Below, one piece after another: positions 33,798 to 42,950 of a DNA stretch of 64,000 nucleotides (the stretch's first letter is position 1; the number at the start of each line of letters is the position of its first letter). The notes under the pieces are model-generated. The model was not told the DNA's origin, did not search any database, and saw only the letters and a program-made list of their open reading frames with translations. Origin of the DNA: Caballeronia terrestris (GTDB lineage: Bacteria; Pseudomonadota; Gammaproteobacteria; Burkholderiales; Burkholderiaceae); contig NZ_FCOL02000028.1 of assembly GCF_001544515.1 (NCBI RefSeq), positions 1-64,000 on the forward strand, given 5' to 3'. The position numbers and the translations under genes are program-made.

Positions 33798-35558
33798 TTA
33801 AGGCGCCGCTACACCCTGCGTCTTCGGGCTATACGACGTATAGAAGCTAGCCCCGGCCCAAGTGGGCGCAGCCTCGTTATACAACGGCGCACCTTGCGTG
33901 TAATTGGCGCTGCTGTGCCAATCACCCGTGCCGGTGTACTTCGCTACCGCCGGATACGGATACACGGGACGCGAGGCCGTCACGACATTCGACGCATCCG
34001 TCTGGTAAGTCGTGACGGCATTCGGCGCGCTTCCTTGCTCGACCCACCCAGTGATCTGCGACACCAGGTCGATGTTAGGGAAGCCTTCGCCGCCGCCGCA
34101 GTGTCCGACGCCCGGTACCACGTAGAGACGCGCGAACTCGTCTGCAGCCGATTCGCCCATCGTGCTCATCAACGCTTGGTAATAAGCGATCGTGAAGAGC
34201 GGCGAGATGTGCTGGTCGGCCCAGCCGTGCCAGAGGATCAGCTTGCCGCCGGCCTGCTTGAACGCCGAGAGATCCGGGCTCGTCGCATCGTTGAGCGGGT
34301 GATTGGCCTGAAGATAATTCGCGTAGAAACTCGCATCGCGGTAGCCGAACGTGTCGATGTTCGGCATCGTCGGCGAACCCGTGATGATCAGGTTGTAGGC
34401 ACCGGTGACGATCGTGTAGCTGAAGAGGCTCGTGACGGGCACGGGGGCGTCTGTCGAGTTCGTCGTCGGCACTTCAACGCCGACCCAGTTCGCTTCGGAA
34501 CCATACTGCGGCGAACCTGCGAGCATCTTTACGCCGGTATTGGTATCCGTCGGGCCGCTATAGATCTTGGTGGCCGTGGCGACTTCCGCGGCGGTCAGGC
34601 AACTGCTCGTGTCGGATGCGCTCGCGCCGCACTGAATCGATGCGGGGTCGAAGTGGCAGTTGCGCGGATCGGCGAGGAGACCGTCGGGCACGCCGGCCTG
34701 GCCACCGCATGCGGCCACCACTGCCTTGTGGAGCACCAGTGCCTTGTCGGCATACAGCACGGCTTTGCCTGCGCTGGTGCCCGTCGTGCTGTTCGACTCG
34801 ACGCTCCAGCCGTGATAGAGAGAGTTCTGAATCTGGAAGTGCGCGGCCGGGGCACCCACGACGATGCCGTTGTAGTCGGACGGGTAACGCTGTGCCGCCA
34901 TCAGCCCTTCGCGCCCGCCATCCGAGCAACCGACGAAGTACGAATACTTCTGCACTTGCCCGTAGTAAGCCTGAATCAGCTTCTTCGCAGCGAGCGTCGT
35001 GATGTGCTGTCCGCGATAGGCGAAGTCAGCCTGCTTTTGCGGGTCCGTCGTCCACGCTGAACTCTGACCGGAGTGGCCCATGTCCGTCGCTGCGGTGACG
35101 AAGCCGCCTTGCTGCACGAGCGGGCAGGTGTAGCTGAAGCTGAACGAGGTTTGCTTGGTCGGGTCGCTCAGATTGCCGCACAGGCCGCCGCAGCCCAGTT
35201 CCGCGAAGCGCTGAGTCCAGCCGTTCACAGGCAGGGCGACCTCGAACGTGTTCGACGGCGCAAGCGTGCCCTTGACGGCACAGAAGGACACTGAGGCGCC
35301 GTTGATGGTGGCGGTCGTCACCGTAGCGGAGGTAATCGAACTGCCGGCTCCGCCGATGTCGGTGATGTCCACCGCGGCAAGCTTGGAACAATCGACGCTG
35401 GGCTTGACCACGGCCAATGGCGTATTGCTCGAACTGCTGCTACCGCCGCCGCACGCGGTGACGATGGCAGCCGTGACGCAAGTGACGGCTAGTGTTAGCA
35501 GCGAACCAACTCGTGCGGGTCTGCGCGAAAGGCGCGCGATGGAATCCAGAACTCTCAT
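33798..35558 (-). CDS. Tannase/feruloyl esterase family lipoprotein
   Basis: 586 residues. The signal peptide ends in a lipobox (IVTAC, Cys36) followed by a GGGSSSSS linker, so the enzyme is probably a lipoprotein. The alpha/beta-hydrolase nucleophile elbow is GCSDGGREG, with Cys directly before the catalytic Ser. The acid/base end has WADQHIS and GVGHCGGGEG, with Cys after the His. This Cys-Ser/Asp/His-Cys arrangement, with a disulfide joining the catalytic residues, is the hallmark of tannase and feruloyl esterase. It should cleave esters of plant phenolic acids. It is an orphan here: no phenolic-acid pathway adjoins it. Confidence 0.88.
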   Translation of the reverse strand: MRVLDSIARLSRRPARVGSLLTLAVTCVTAAIVTACGGGSSSSSNTPLAVVKPSVDCSKLAAVDITDIGGAGSSITSATVTTATINGASVSFCAVKGTLAPSNTFEVALPVNGWTQRFAELGCGGLCGNLSDPTKQTSFSFSYTCPLVQQGGFVTAATDMGHSGQSSAWTTDPQKQADFAYRGQHITTLAAKKLIQAYYGQVQKYSYFVGCSDGGREGLMAAQRYPSDYNGIVVGAPAAHFQIQNSLYHGWSVESNSTTGTSAGKAVLYADKALVLHKAVVAACGGQAGVPDGLLADPRNCHFDPASIQCGASASDTSSCLTAAEVATATKIYSGPTDTNTGVKMLAGSPQYGSEANWVGVEVPTTNSTDAPVPVTSLFSYTIVTGAYNLIITGSPTMPNIDTFGYRDASFYANYLQANHPLNDATSPDLSAFKQAGGKLILWHGWADQHISPLFTIAYYQALMSTMGESAADEFARLYVVPGVGHCGGGEGFPNIDLVSQITGWVEQGSAPNAVTTYQTDASNVVTASRPVYPYPAVAKYTGTGDWHSSANYTQGAPLYNEAAPTWAGASFYTSYSPKTQGVAAP

Positions 35559-36261
35559 ACTTTTTTCCTTGAAGTGATTCTTCTATGGGCTGCAACGGAA
35601 TGACACTCGATTTCTAGATCTGCGACGACCTCATGTTTGAGTTTCGATAAGCGTCGGCCTTTGAGAGACGCTGTTCCGCTTAGGGACGATTCGCTGCTGG
35701 CGGATGTGAACGTACCCGTATGGAACGGGCGGAAAAGAGAGGGTTAACCATTGAGTTAGCTTCACGGCTGGCGGCAAGTCCTCCGGCGTGGCGGCCGATA
35801 AACCTTGCATGCGTGGGCTTCGGGATGCCTATAGGCGACGGTTCTTATCCACTGCCGATCGACTACGGCGATAAGCAAATTAGATAGGCGCGGAAAGCGT
35901 TTGAAAAAAGGAGGCGCCGCAGTCGCATGCTGCTTGCGATCCACTGCACTCTGGCATTGTGGGCCGTCCTGTTGCGAATTCATTCACGGCCTATCTGATC
36001 TGCTTATCGCAATGCGATCGCTCAAGCCATCGACAAAAACCTTTCGATAACCTGTCGGCATACGTCCGCGTCTTTGCAGGAACGGCTTGCTGGTCTTCAT
36101 GCTGGACAGAGGTCATCTTTAATGGTTGAGGTTCTTGCCATTCCATCTGGTTAACCCGCTCTTTTGTGCTCCGAGGTCGTTTGGTTATCTTCGAAAGGTA
36201 TCGAAGCCACATCCATCACGAAGGCAGGACCCGCGACATCATTAATCAGAGGGAGACACAT
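35559..36261. other. 703-bp intergenic region
   Basis: No convincing gene on either strand; the short frames present have no start signal or family match. It must hold the promoters of the tannase-like gene and of the membrane-protein gene at 36262. One small perfect palindrome, ATCGCA-A-TGCGAT, lies at 36006-36018. Its function is unknown. Confidence 0.5.
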
Positions 36262-36804
36262 ATGGGCGGCAACATCAGAACGAGCGGCAACGACTTCGAC
36301 AAGCGCTTCGCATCGAGTGCAGACGCTAAGCCGCGACGTGATGCGATAGTCCGTGCCGGCGTGGCGGGTGGACTGACAGGCGCGATCATCATCTGGATTT
36401 ACGAGGCTCTGATCTGGGTGGGCGCGCAACACTTGATGCCCCTCGCAGGTATTCCGCGCAACGCTCCGGGCCTCGTCTTCGGCAAGGCGTTTCAAGAGTC
36501 GATCGGCGGGTGGGCGTATCTGATCGGCACAGGGATTCACTTTGTCTTTGCGATTGGCTGGGGCATCTTGTTCGCCATGATCTGGCCGTACTTTCGCCGC
36601 CGCGGATATGAAGCGACGTTCGTCGCTTTGTTCTACGCGATCCTTGCGTGGATCGTGATGCACGTCGCGATCGCCATCGCCTCTGACAATCATCCGAATT
36701 ACCTCGATCCGGTCGTGATCATCGGAGGGTTCATGTCGCACTTTTGCTTTACGGTTCCGCTTGCGCTGATCGTCAAGAGAATGCTTGCTAAGGGCACAGC
36801 CTGA
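36262..36804 (+). CDS. Four-helix membrane protein of unknown function
   Basis: 180 residues. After a polar N-terminus of about 35 residues (DKRFASSADAKPRRDAIVRA) come four hydrophobic helices near 38-58, 84-108, 115-137 and 148-170. The first helix is glycine-rich (GVAGGLTGAIIIWIYEA), and the loops hold no recognisable catalytic motif. It loosely recalls YagU-like proteins, but I do not claim the family. Start ATG 36262 has AGGGAGA before it. A FUSC-family gene follows 64 bp later in the same direction. Confidence 0.7.
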   Translation: MGGNIRTSGNDFDKRFASSADAKPRRDAIVRAGVAGGLTGAIIIWIYEALIWVGAQHLMPLAGIPRNAPGLVFGKAFQESIGGWAYLIGTGIHFVFAIGWGILFAMIWPYFRRRGYEATFVALFYAILAWIVMHVAIAIASDNHPNYLDPVVIIGGFMSHFCFTVPLALIVKRMLAKGTA

Positions 36805-36868
36805 TAAGAGAAACGCGAGGCGAAGTCCGGGTAGACTCGGGGCACGTCATCCTCGCAGGTGTCCGCGC

Positions 36869-38725
36869 ATGAAAGACCCCCTTCGCTCGACATCGGAGAC
36901 GCAAGCGCCGCCTCGGCCTTCGTTCGAGTTGCGCGCGCTGTTCAGCTTCCGCAAGTCGGGACCGCGATTACCTGTCGCATGCCGCGCTGCGTTCAGTATC
37001 GGGTTGCCTGTCGCCATCGGCTGGGCGGTTGGCGACGTATCGGCGGGACTGATGGCGACGATCGGCGCGCTCACGTCCTTGTACGCATCGGACCGGCCGT
37101 ATGCGAATCGCGCTTGGGTCCTCGCGGGCATAGCGCTCTCGTTCAGCGTGATCGTCACGCTCGGCGTATGGGCTCAGCAATGGCCGGTCATGGCGGTGCC
37201 GCTCGTCGTCGTGATCGCAATGGCAGCCACCTTCGTCTGCCACTCGCTCAGGATCGGGCCGCCGGGCGCCTATATGTTCACGCTGGCGTGTGCCGCTGCC
37301 ACGGCGATACCGGTTCCCGTCGATCGAGTAGGTTGGCTCGTGCTCGGCGGAGGGACGGTGTCATGGCTCGTTCACATGTCCGGGGCGCTCATCGCGCCGA
37401 GGGGACCGGAGACGTCGGCAGTTGCTGCCGCTGCGCAAGCGGTGGCACGGTTCGCGCAGACTTCGGGCATCGGCGCGAAAGATCGTCCCCGTCATGAGGC
37501 AGCGTTGGCGCTCCATGACGCCTGGGCCGCGCTCGTCACGTTTCAGCCTGCGGACGGACGCACAGATAACGCGCTCACGCGTTTGCGCGCGCTGAATCGC
37601 GAGCTGCACATAATCTTTGCAGCGTGCGTCAGCGCTGATGATTCGCTTGCCGCGACACCGGAGACATTGGCGAAGCGAGCCCGCGAAATTGGCGCAGAGA
37701 CAAGAACCCTTGGCGAAGGCGTGAACGACGTTCAGGTCCCGCTAGGGCGTCTTCGAACGTCGCACTTGCTGCTGGAAAACCTGACGCTCTACTCGCCGGC
37801 TTCAGGGGTGACGATGCGGGTCGGAATAGCGGTGGCGATTGCCGGTGCGATCGGCGCGGCTTTGAGCCTGGAGCGCGCTTACTGGGCGATGGCGGCCGCC
37901 GTACTCGTGTTGCACATGGGCCTGGATTGGGCGCGAACCTTGCAGCGAGGATTGGAGCGAACTGTCGGCACATTGATCGGCCTCGTGCTGGCGGGTGCGA
38001 TTCTCGCCGTTCATCCCACGGGCCTGTGGCTCGTCGCGACGTTGATGTGCCTTCAGTTTCTTATCGAGATGCTGGTCACGCGCAACTACGCATTGGCTGT
38101 CGTGTTCGTTACCTGTATCGCCTTGGTGATCGCCTCCGACGACCACGCATTGCGCGATCCAGCGGTTTTGCTCTGGGCACGTGCGATCGATACCGCCATT
38201 GGTTGTGGCGTGGGCCTGCTCGTTCATGCGCTCTTCGGACCGCGTGGTGCTCCTGTCTCGTTGCATCAGCAGATCGCCCGGACGTTGGTGACCGCGCAGA
38301 CCGCACTCGATCACGTTGCCGCAGCCGATGTGACGTCGGATGAAGCACTGCACGTGCGGCGCGAACTTCAGCATGGCATTTTCAGACTAGTGACGTCCTA
38401 TGAAGCGAATACCGGTGGCTTCGCGCGCGATCCAGCCATCGATGAGCGCATGTGGCCAACGGTCGTCGCCACGCAAAGGTTAGGCTACAAGATCCTCGCT
38501 GCTTGCTGGTCTATCGAATCGGTGGGCTCGTCTTCTCCTGCGCATCTCGCGCGGGAGGAACTCGCAAACGTCAACGCAGCGCTATCCAAACTCATCACGG
38601 CAGTGCATGACGGCACCGGCCCGATAACGCCTCACGAATTGTCCGATTTTCTAAAGGACGAAATACGTGATCTAAGTGACTCGCTCGTTCCCTACCGCTC
38701 CACACCCGCACGCGGAACGCGATGA
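36869..38725 (+). CDS. FUSC-family inner-membrane protein
   Basis: 618 residues of the fusaric-acid-resistance/YccS-like family. Two hydrophobic blocks, at about 40-165 and 310-440, each contain several helices (for example SIGLPVAIGWAVGDVSAGLM and GIAVAIAGAIGAALSLERAY). A soluble helical part lies between them and another at the C-terminus. Members work with membrane-fusion proteins to export aromatic acids or act on the envelope; no membrane-fusion partner gene is adjacent. Its last 34 bp overlap the end of the convergent iacG gene. Confidence 0.88.
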   Translation: MKDPLRSTSETQAPPRPSFELRALFSFRKSGPRLPVACRAAFSIGLPVAIGWAVGDVSAGLMATIGALTSLYASDRPYANRAWVLAGIALSFSVIVTLGVWAQQWPVMAVPLVVVIAMAATFVCHSLRIGPPGAYMFTLACAAATAIPVPVDRVGWLVLGGGTVSWLVHMSGALIAPRGPETSAVAAAAQAVARFAQTSGIGAKDRPRHEAALALHDAWAALVTFQPADGRTDNALTRLRALNRELHIIFAACVSADDSLAATPETLAKRAREIGAETRTLGEGVNDVQVPLGRLRTSHLLLENLTLYSPASGVTMRVGIAVAIAGAIGAALSLERAYWAMAAAVLVLHMGLDWARTLQRGLERTVGTLIGLVLAGAILAVHPTGLWLVATLMCLQFLIEMLVTRNYALAVVFVTCIALVIASDDHALRDPAVLLWARAIDTAIGCGVGLLVHALFGPRGAPVSLHQQIARTLVTAQTALDHVAAADVTSDEALHVRRELQHGIFRLVTSYEANTGGFARDPAIDERMWPTVVATQRLGYKILAACWSIESVGSSSPAHLAREELANVNAALSKLITAVHDGTGPITPHELSDFLKDEIRDLSDSLVPYRSTPARGTR

Positions 38726-39231
38726 AAATTCCGCCCGAAGTAGATCAAGCCATCGCCTTCGTCGCGCACGCTGATCTCGTTCGTCTGCACGAAGATCACC
38801 GAATGCGAACCCACTTCCTTCGCCTCGACGATGGTGCCCTGCAGACTCGCCAGCGCATCGCGCAGGACCGGCACACCATGCGAACCCTCGTCCCATAGCG
38901 GCAACGAGAAGCGCTCGTCCATCGAAAGCTGCGTGAGGCCCGCGAAGTGACGCGCCGTTTCCTCGCGATGCGCCGGCAGCACGTTGATGCAGACATGCCG
39001 ATTGCGCACGAACGCTGCGTGCATCGAGCTCGACCGATTCAGGCACACGAGCAGTGTCGGCGGCGCATCGGTGACGGAGCACACGGCGCTCGCCGTGATG
39101 CCGCAGCGCCCGAATGGGCCGTTGGTGGTCACCACGTTCACTGCGGCGCCCAGATGCGCCATCGCCTGGCGAAACTGCTGGCGGGCCGGCTCGATGTCGG
39201 GGCGTGATGCTTGAAGGGGCAGGGCGGACAT
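38692..39231 (-). CDS. iacG: Flavin reductase of the IAA monooxygenase system
   Basis: 179-residue HpaC-like flavin:NAD(P)H reductase (FRQAMAHLGAAVNVVTTNGP, GITASAVCSVTDAPPTLLVC, with the closing GDGLIYFGRNFHRV). In the iac pathway it supplies reduced flavin to IacA for the first hydroxylation of indole-3-acetate. Start at 39231 is supported by GGAGA 7 nt upstream; an ATG ten codons earlier lacks a ribosome site. It stands apart from iacABIHE, divergent from the response-regulator gene. Its 3' end overlaps the FUSC gene tail-to-tail by 34 bp. Confidence 0.85.
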   Translation of the reverse strand: MSALPLQASRPDIEPARQQFRQAMAHLGAAVNVVTTNGPFGRCGITASAVCSVTDAPPTLLVCLNRSSSMHAAFVRNRHVCINVLPAHREETARHFAGLTQLSMDERFSLPLWDEGSHGVPVLRDALASLQGTIVEAKEVGSHSVIFVQTNEISVRDEGDGLIYFGRNFHRVPRAGVER

Positions 39232-39517
39232 GTAATCGTCTCCGGTTTTGTTCGTATCCATGTTATTTATCAGATTGCGATTCAAGCGTACGCGGCGAAG
39301 CGCACGAAGGAAATCCGCATGATTGGCCCATGTGCCCGGCATCGCTACCGAGCGCACTAAAGGTTTTACCGACCCCTTGCGAGCAAGCCGTGGAAAGCGC
39401 TTTGCTAGCGGATTCCGGCTGGGTATCATGAAGCTCCAGAAAAACGAAGACCTTGTGAAGAGACCGCCGAACCCAACGGCGCGCACGGTCCCGATGCCAA
39501 TCGAAAGAGTCCTTGCA

Positions 39518-40150
39518 ATGAATCCTCCCGCTCCCGTGGTGTATATCGTCGACGACGACAACGGCATGCGCACCTCGCTTGCGTGGCTGCTGGAATCGGT
39601 GGGCGTGAAGTCGGAAGGCTTCGCGAGCGCAGCGGAATTCCTGCGCGCGTTCGACGTGAACAAGCCCGCATGTCTCGTGCTCGACGTGCGCATGCCCGAA
39701 GTCAGCGGCTTCGACGTGCAGTCCGAGCTGAACCGCCGCGGCGCGACCCTGCCGACCATCTTCGTCAGCGGACACGGCGACATTCCGATGTCGGTGCGTG
39801 CGTTGCAGCACGGTGCAATCGACTTCGTCGAGAAGCCCTACAATTCGCAGCAGATGCTCGAGCGCGTGCAGCGCGCAATGAAGCTCGCGACGCAGCGCCA
39901 TGCGAAGGATCAGCGCAAGCGTGAGCTGCGCGAGCGCGTCGAGTCGCTTACTGCGCGCGAGAAGGAAGTACTGCGCGGTGTGATCGAAGGCAAGGGCAGC
40001 AAGCGCATCGCCGCCGATCTGTCGATCAGCGTAAAGACCGTGGACGTGCATCGCGCGAGCATCAAGGAGAAGCTCGGCGCGGCGTCGATTGCGGCGCTCG
40101 TGCGCGACGTGCTCGAAGTGTGGGGCCCGCTGGGCGACGAGCGTGCCTGA
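39518..40150 (+). CDS. FixJ-family response regulator of the iac cluster
   Basis: 210 residues. The receiver domain has acidic residues DDD (12-14), phosphoacceptor Asp56 (LDVRMP) and the conserved Lys in EKPYN. The C-terminal LuxR-type helix-turn-helix reads LTAREKEVLRGVIEGKGSKR and KTVDVHR. Its likely partner is the PAS histidine kinase at 44324-45799, on the same strand beyond the iacABIHE operon. Start ATG 39518 is where the receiver fold begins; upstream in-frame codons are not conserved in kind. It is divergent from iacG and convergent with iacE (2-bp gap). Two-component control of iac genes is known in Paraburkholderia relatives. Confidence 0.87.
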   Translation: MNPPAPVVYIVDDDNGMRTSLAWLLESVGVKSEGFASAAEFLRAFDVNKPACLVLDVRMPEVSGFDVQSELNRRGATLPTIFVSGHGDIPMSVRALQHGAIDFVEKPYNSQQMLERVQRAMKLATQRHAKDQRKRELRERVESLTAREKEVLRGVIEGKGSKRIAADLSISVKTVDVHRASIKEKLGAASIAALVRDVLEVWGPLGDERA

Positions 40151-40152
40151 GC

Positions 40153-40896
40153 TCAACGCATGTAGAGGCCGCCGTTCACGTCCCAGCATGCGCCGTTGGC
40201 AAAGTACGCATCCGCTGAGGCTAACAGCACCGCGACGTCCGCAATGTACGCGGCCGAACCCAGCTTGCCCACTGGAATGCCCGCAATCACTTTTTCGAGT
40301 TTCTCCGCGGGCACGCTTTCGTGGACGATCGGCAGATCGAGCGGCCCCGGCGAAATCGCGTTGACGGTCACGCCATGCGGCGCGAGATCGCGCGCGAAGA
40401 CTTTCGTGAGCGTGATTGCACCGCCTTTCGCGGCTGCGTAGTGCGCGCCGGTCGCCGAGCCGCCGTTCTGTCCCGCGAGCGATGCGATGTTCACGATGCG
40501 CCCCGCGCCGCGATTCGCGAAGTACTGACCGAACACCTGGCAGCCGAACAGGACGCTGCGCAAGTTGATATCGATGACCTGATCGAATTGCTCGGCGGTG
40601 ATCTCCATCGCCGGCACGACTTTCGATGCGCCCGCGTTGTTGACGAGCGCATCGATGGCGCCCCAGCGTTCGAGCAGCGCATCGCGCGCCGCTTCGAAAT
40701 CCGCTTTCGATGCAACGTCGAGCTTGATCGCGCATGCGCTCGATTCGTCCTTGCTCAACTCGCGTGCCAGTGCTTGCGCGGCTTCGACGGCGATATCGGC
40801 CAAAGCGACCTTGTAGCCCGCTTCGTGAAAGCGCCGGGCGACGACAGCGCCCAAACCGCGCGCTGCGCCCGTGACGAGCACGACTCTATTCGACAT
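40153..40896 (-). CDS. iacE: SDR of the IAA-degradation pathway
   Basis: 247-residue classical short-chain dehydrogenase: TGAARGLG (10-17), NNAGASK, and YAAAK active site. In iac clusters IacE acts on the hydroxylated indole-acetate intermediates on the way to dioxindole-3-acetate. The assignment rests on its place as the last gene of a tightly packed iacA-B-I-H-E operon; sequence alone would give only SDR. It overlaps iacH by 11 bp. Confidence 0.8.
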   Translation of the reverse strand: MSNRVVLVTGAARGLGAVVARRFHEAGYKVALADIAVEAAQALARELSKDESSACAIKLDVASKADFEAARDALLERWGAIDALVNNAGASKVVPAMEITAEQFDQVIDINLRSVLFGCQVFGQYFANRGAGRIVNIASLAGQNGGSATGAHYAAAKGGAITLTKVFARDLAPHGVTVNAISPGPLDLPIVHESVPAEKLEKVIAGIPVGKLGSAAYIADVAVLLASADAYFANGACWDVNGGLYMR

Positions 40897-42040
40897 GATT
40901 TCCTTTGGGCATGTTGAGTTTCATTAAGCAGGCGGCGACAGCGCAGACTTTTTCGTCCGCACCCTTGCGTCCCACGATCTGCAAGCCTGCCTTGAGCGAT
41001 GCGCCATCGACTGGCACCGGTATGCTCAACGCAGGATGGCCACTGAGATTGAACGGACGAATCAGCGACGACATGGCGATAACCGACGTCCCCGCGCGCG
41101 CGGCTTCGAGCGTAATGGGAAATGTTGGCAGCGTGGGCAATATGAGCACGTCCATATCTTCCAGCGCGCGATCCACTGACGCCGTGAACCTCCGTCTCAC
41201 CTGTTCTGCGGCGTCAACATCGGCGGCCGTCGTGTTCGACGCGGCGCGCAATCGCGCAACGAGATCCGCGCCGAGCCTGCCCGTATCGGCGAGATGGCCG
41301 AACGCGCGCCACGTCTCTGCATTGATCACGGCGAGACCCGCGACGAAGGCGTCGCTCATCGCATCGAGTTCGACGGACTGCGACGCAAATCCCGCACAAT
41401 GCACGGCCGATTCAATCACCTTCGATATACCCGCATCGGCTTGCACCGCGACGATACCCACGCGTGCATTCGACGCATCCGCGCGCGCGGCAAGAGCATC
41501 GAACGTCGGATCGATGGCCGCCATCACGTCGATCAACACACGCATCTCGCGCGCAAACGGGCCGACGCAATCGAGCGTCGTCTCTTTCGGTGCGACGCCG
41601 GCGCGCGACACGCGCCCGAACGTCGGCTTGAATCCAATCACGCCGCAGCACGCGGCCGGGCCGCGCACGGAGCCGCCTGTATCGGTGCCGAGCGCGGCAT
41701 CAGCGAGACCAAAGCCGACGGCAGATGCAGAACCGCTGGACGATCCACCCGGAATGCGCGACACGTCCTGCGGATTCTGCGGCGTGCCGGTGAAGTCGTT
41801 GATGCCGGTCATGCCGAACGCGAGCTCGTGCATGTTGGTCTTGCCGTTGATGTGCCAGCCTGCATCGAGCAGTCGCTGCACGACTTCGGCATGCTTGGCA
41901 GCGGCGGGCTGGTCCGCGAGCGCGCGGCATGCGGCCGTCGTCGGATAGCCTGCGATGTCAATGCTGTCCTTGATGGCGATCGTCGGCGCATCGTGGTCTG
42001 CTCGCGTGCGCAGAACGAATTCGCTGATGTATGCGCTCAT
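40886..42040 (-). CDS. iacH: Amidase-family protein of the iac cluster
   Basis: 384-residue amidase-signature protein. The Ser-cisSer-Lys triad is visible: Lys24 (IAIKDSIDIAG), the Ser cluster 100-102 (GGSSSGSAS) and nucleophile Ser124 (TGGSVRGPA). In the iac pathway IacH is the amidase-like enzyme expected to open or hydrolyse an indole-derived amide intermediate; the exact step is less certain than for IacA. Its start codon overlaps the iacI stop (ATGA), and its end overlaps iacE, so translation is coupled. Confidence 0.83.
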   Translation of the reverse strand: MSAYISEFVLRTRADHDAPTIAIKDSIDIAGYPTTAACRALADQPAAAKHAEVVQRLLDAGWHINGKTNMHELAFGMTGINDFTGTPQNPQDVSRIPGGSSSGSASAVGFGLADAALGTDTGGSVRGPAACCGVIGFKPTFGRVSRAGVAPKETTLDCVGPFAREMRVLIDVMAAIDPTFDALAARADASNARVGIVAVQADAGISKVIESAVHCAGFASQSVELDAMSDAFVAGLAVINAETWRAFGHLADTGRLGADLVARLRAASNTTAADVDAAEQVRRRFTASVDRALEDMDVLILPTLPTFPITLEAARAGTSVIAMSSLIRPFNLSGHPALSIPVPVDGASLKAGLQIVGRKGADEKVCAVAACLMKLNMPKGNHVE

Positions 42041-42546
42041 GCGGTAATTCCTCGTCTCGGGTTGACTTGCCAGGGCGCATCGAAAAGGCGCTCGGTGCGG
42101 AAGTGCTGAATCAGCCAGGCGTCATTCGATGCATGTGCGAAATCCACTTCCAGGCGCGCCGCGATCAACTCGGCCTTTTCATCGATATAGCCCGAGGCTT
42201 GCAGCATGATCCAGCGGCCTTTCGCGATGCTACCCTTGATCTCGATATGCTCGGACGTGAGGAAGTGCACATTGGTCGCGAAATGCGGCGTGGGCGGGAG
42301 ATACCGCTGCAACATCCCGACGATTTGCGTCGGCCCTTTCAACCGGCCGAACTTGGAAGCGTATTGCGGACCGATGCCTTCCCACACTGCATCTTCAGCG
42401 AAGAGCTCCGCAAGCGTTTCACCAGCGAGCGCATGCACGGGCACGTCGCACAGCGCCATATAGCGGGCGATGGTCGCGCGCACCTTGTTCTGTGCTTCGA
42501 GCGCGTCGACGCGAGCCTGCAACGCTTCGATGGTCGATGAGTTCAT
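42037..42546 (-). CDS. iacI: SnoaL-like small protein IacI
   Basis: 169-residue NTF2/SnoaL-fold protein. The N-terminal helix (STIEALQARVDALEAQNKVR) leads to the cone fold segments MALCDVP, LFAEDAVWEG and the closing HFRTERLF. IacI is a conserved iac protein whose reaction is not fully established. Start at 42546 overlaps the iacB stop (ATGA), and its own stop overlaps the iacH start (ATGA): three coupled cistrons in a row. Confidence 0.8.
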   Translation of the reverse strand: MNSSTIEALQARVDALEAQNKVRATIARYMALCDVPVHALAGETLAELFAEDAVWEGIGPQYASKFGRLKGPTQIVGMLQRYLPPTPHFATNVHFLTSEHIEIKGSIAKGRWIMLQASGYIDEKAELIAARLEVDFAHASNDAWLIQHFRTERLFDAPWQVNPRRGITA

Positions 42547-42914
42547 GACGCCGCAGCCGGCGGGACAGCCAACGCGCGACCTACGCGCGCTTCGATCTTG
42601 CCGTAGCGCCACAGGTTGTACTCGCCGACTGGCGTCGTGCGATACAGATTGCATACGGCCACGGCCGTATCGAAATCTGCGACATCGGCCATGATGTAGA
42701 AGGTCCACGGCGCGCCGTCCGACTGACCGACGACAAGCCGGTCATCGTCCATCACGCCGAGAACGCGCACTTTCTCCATCGCTTCGACGGCGTTCAGCAT
42801 CTTGCCGTACGCTTGCCACACTTCGCCGATCTGTTCGCGCGGCAAGTCGAAGAAGTTCTGCGTGACGCCGCAGCAGAACAGCACGCGCAAGGGCAGGGAT
42901 CGATTGTCGGTCAT
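42543..42914 (-). CDS. iacB: Small conserved protein IacB
   Basis: 123 residues, no catalytic motif recognised; compact alpha/beta protein (LRVLFCCGVTQNFFDLPREQ, MADVADFDTAVAVCNLYRTT). It recalls dimeric alpha-beta-barrel-like proteins. IacB is conserved in iac clusters with unknown function. Start at 42914 follows AAGGAG with an 8-nt spacer; the longer frame beginning at a TTG would include the ribosome site itself. It lies 36 bp after iacA. Confidence 0.75.
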   Translation of the reverse strand: MTDNRSLPLRVLFCCGVTQNFFDLPREQIGEVWQAYGKMLNAVEAMEKVRVLGVMDDDRLVVGQSDGAPWTFYIMADVADFDTAVAVCNLYRTTPVGEYNLWRYGKIEARVGRALAVPPAAAS

Positions 42915-42950
42915 GAAGAAAACTCCTTGTTTCAAGCGTTAAAAGTGGGA

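Noticed and set aside
35762-36212. Two small minus-strand frames of 73 codons each in the 35.6-36.2 kb spacer
   Set aside because: No ribosome site, no family, poor codon pattern.
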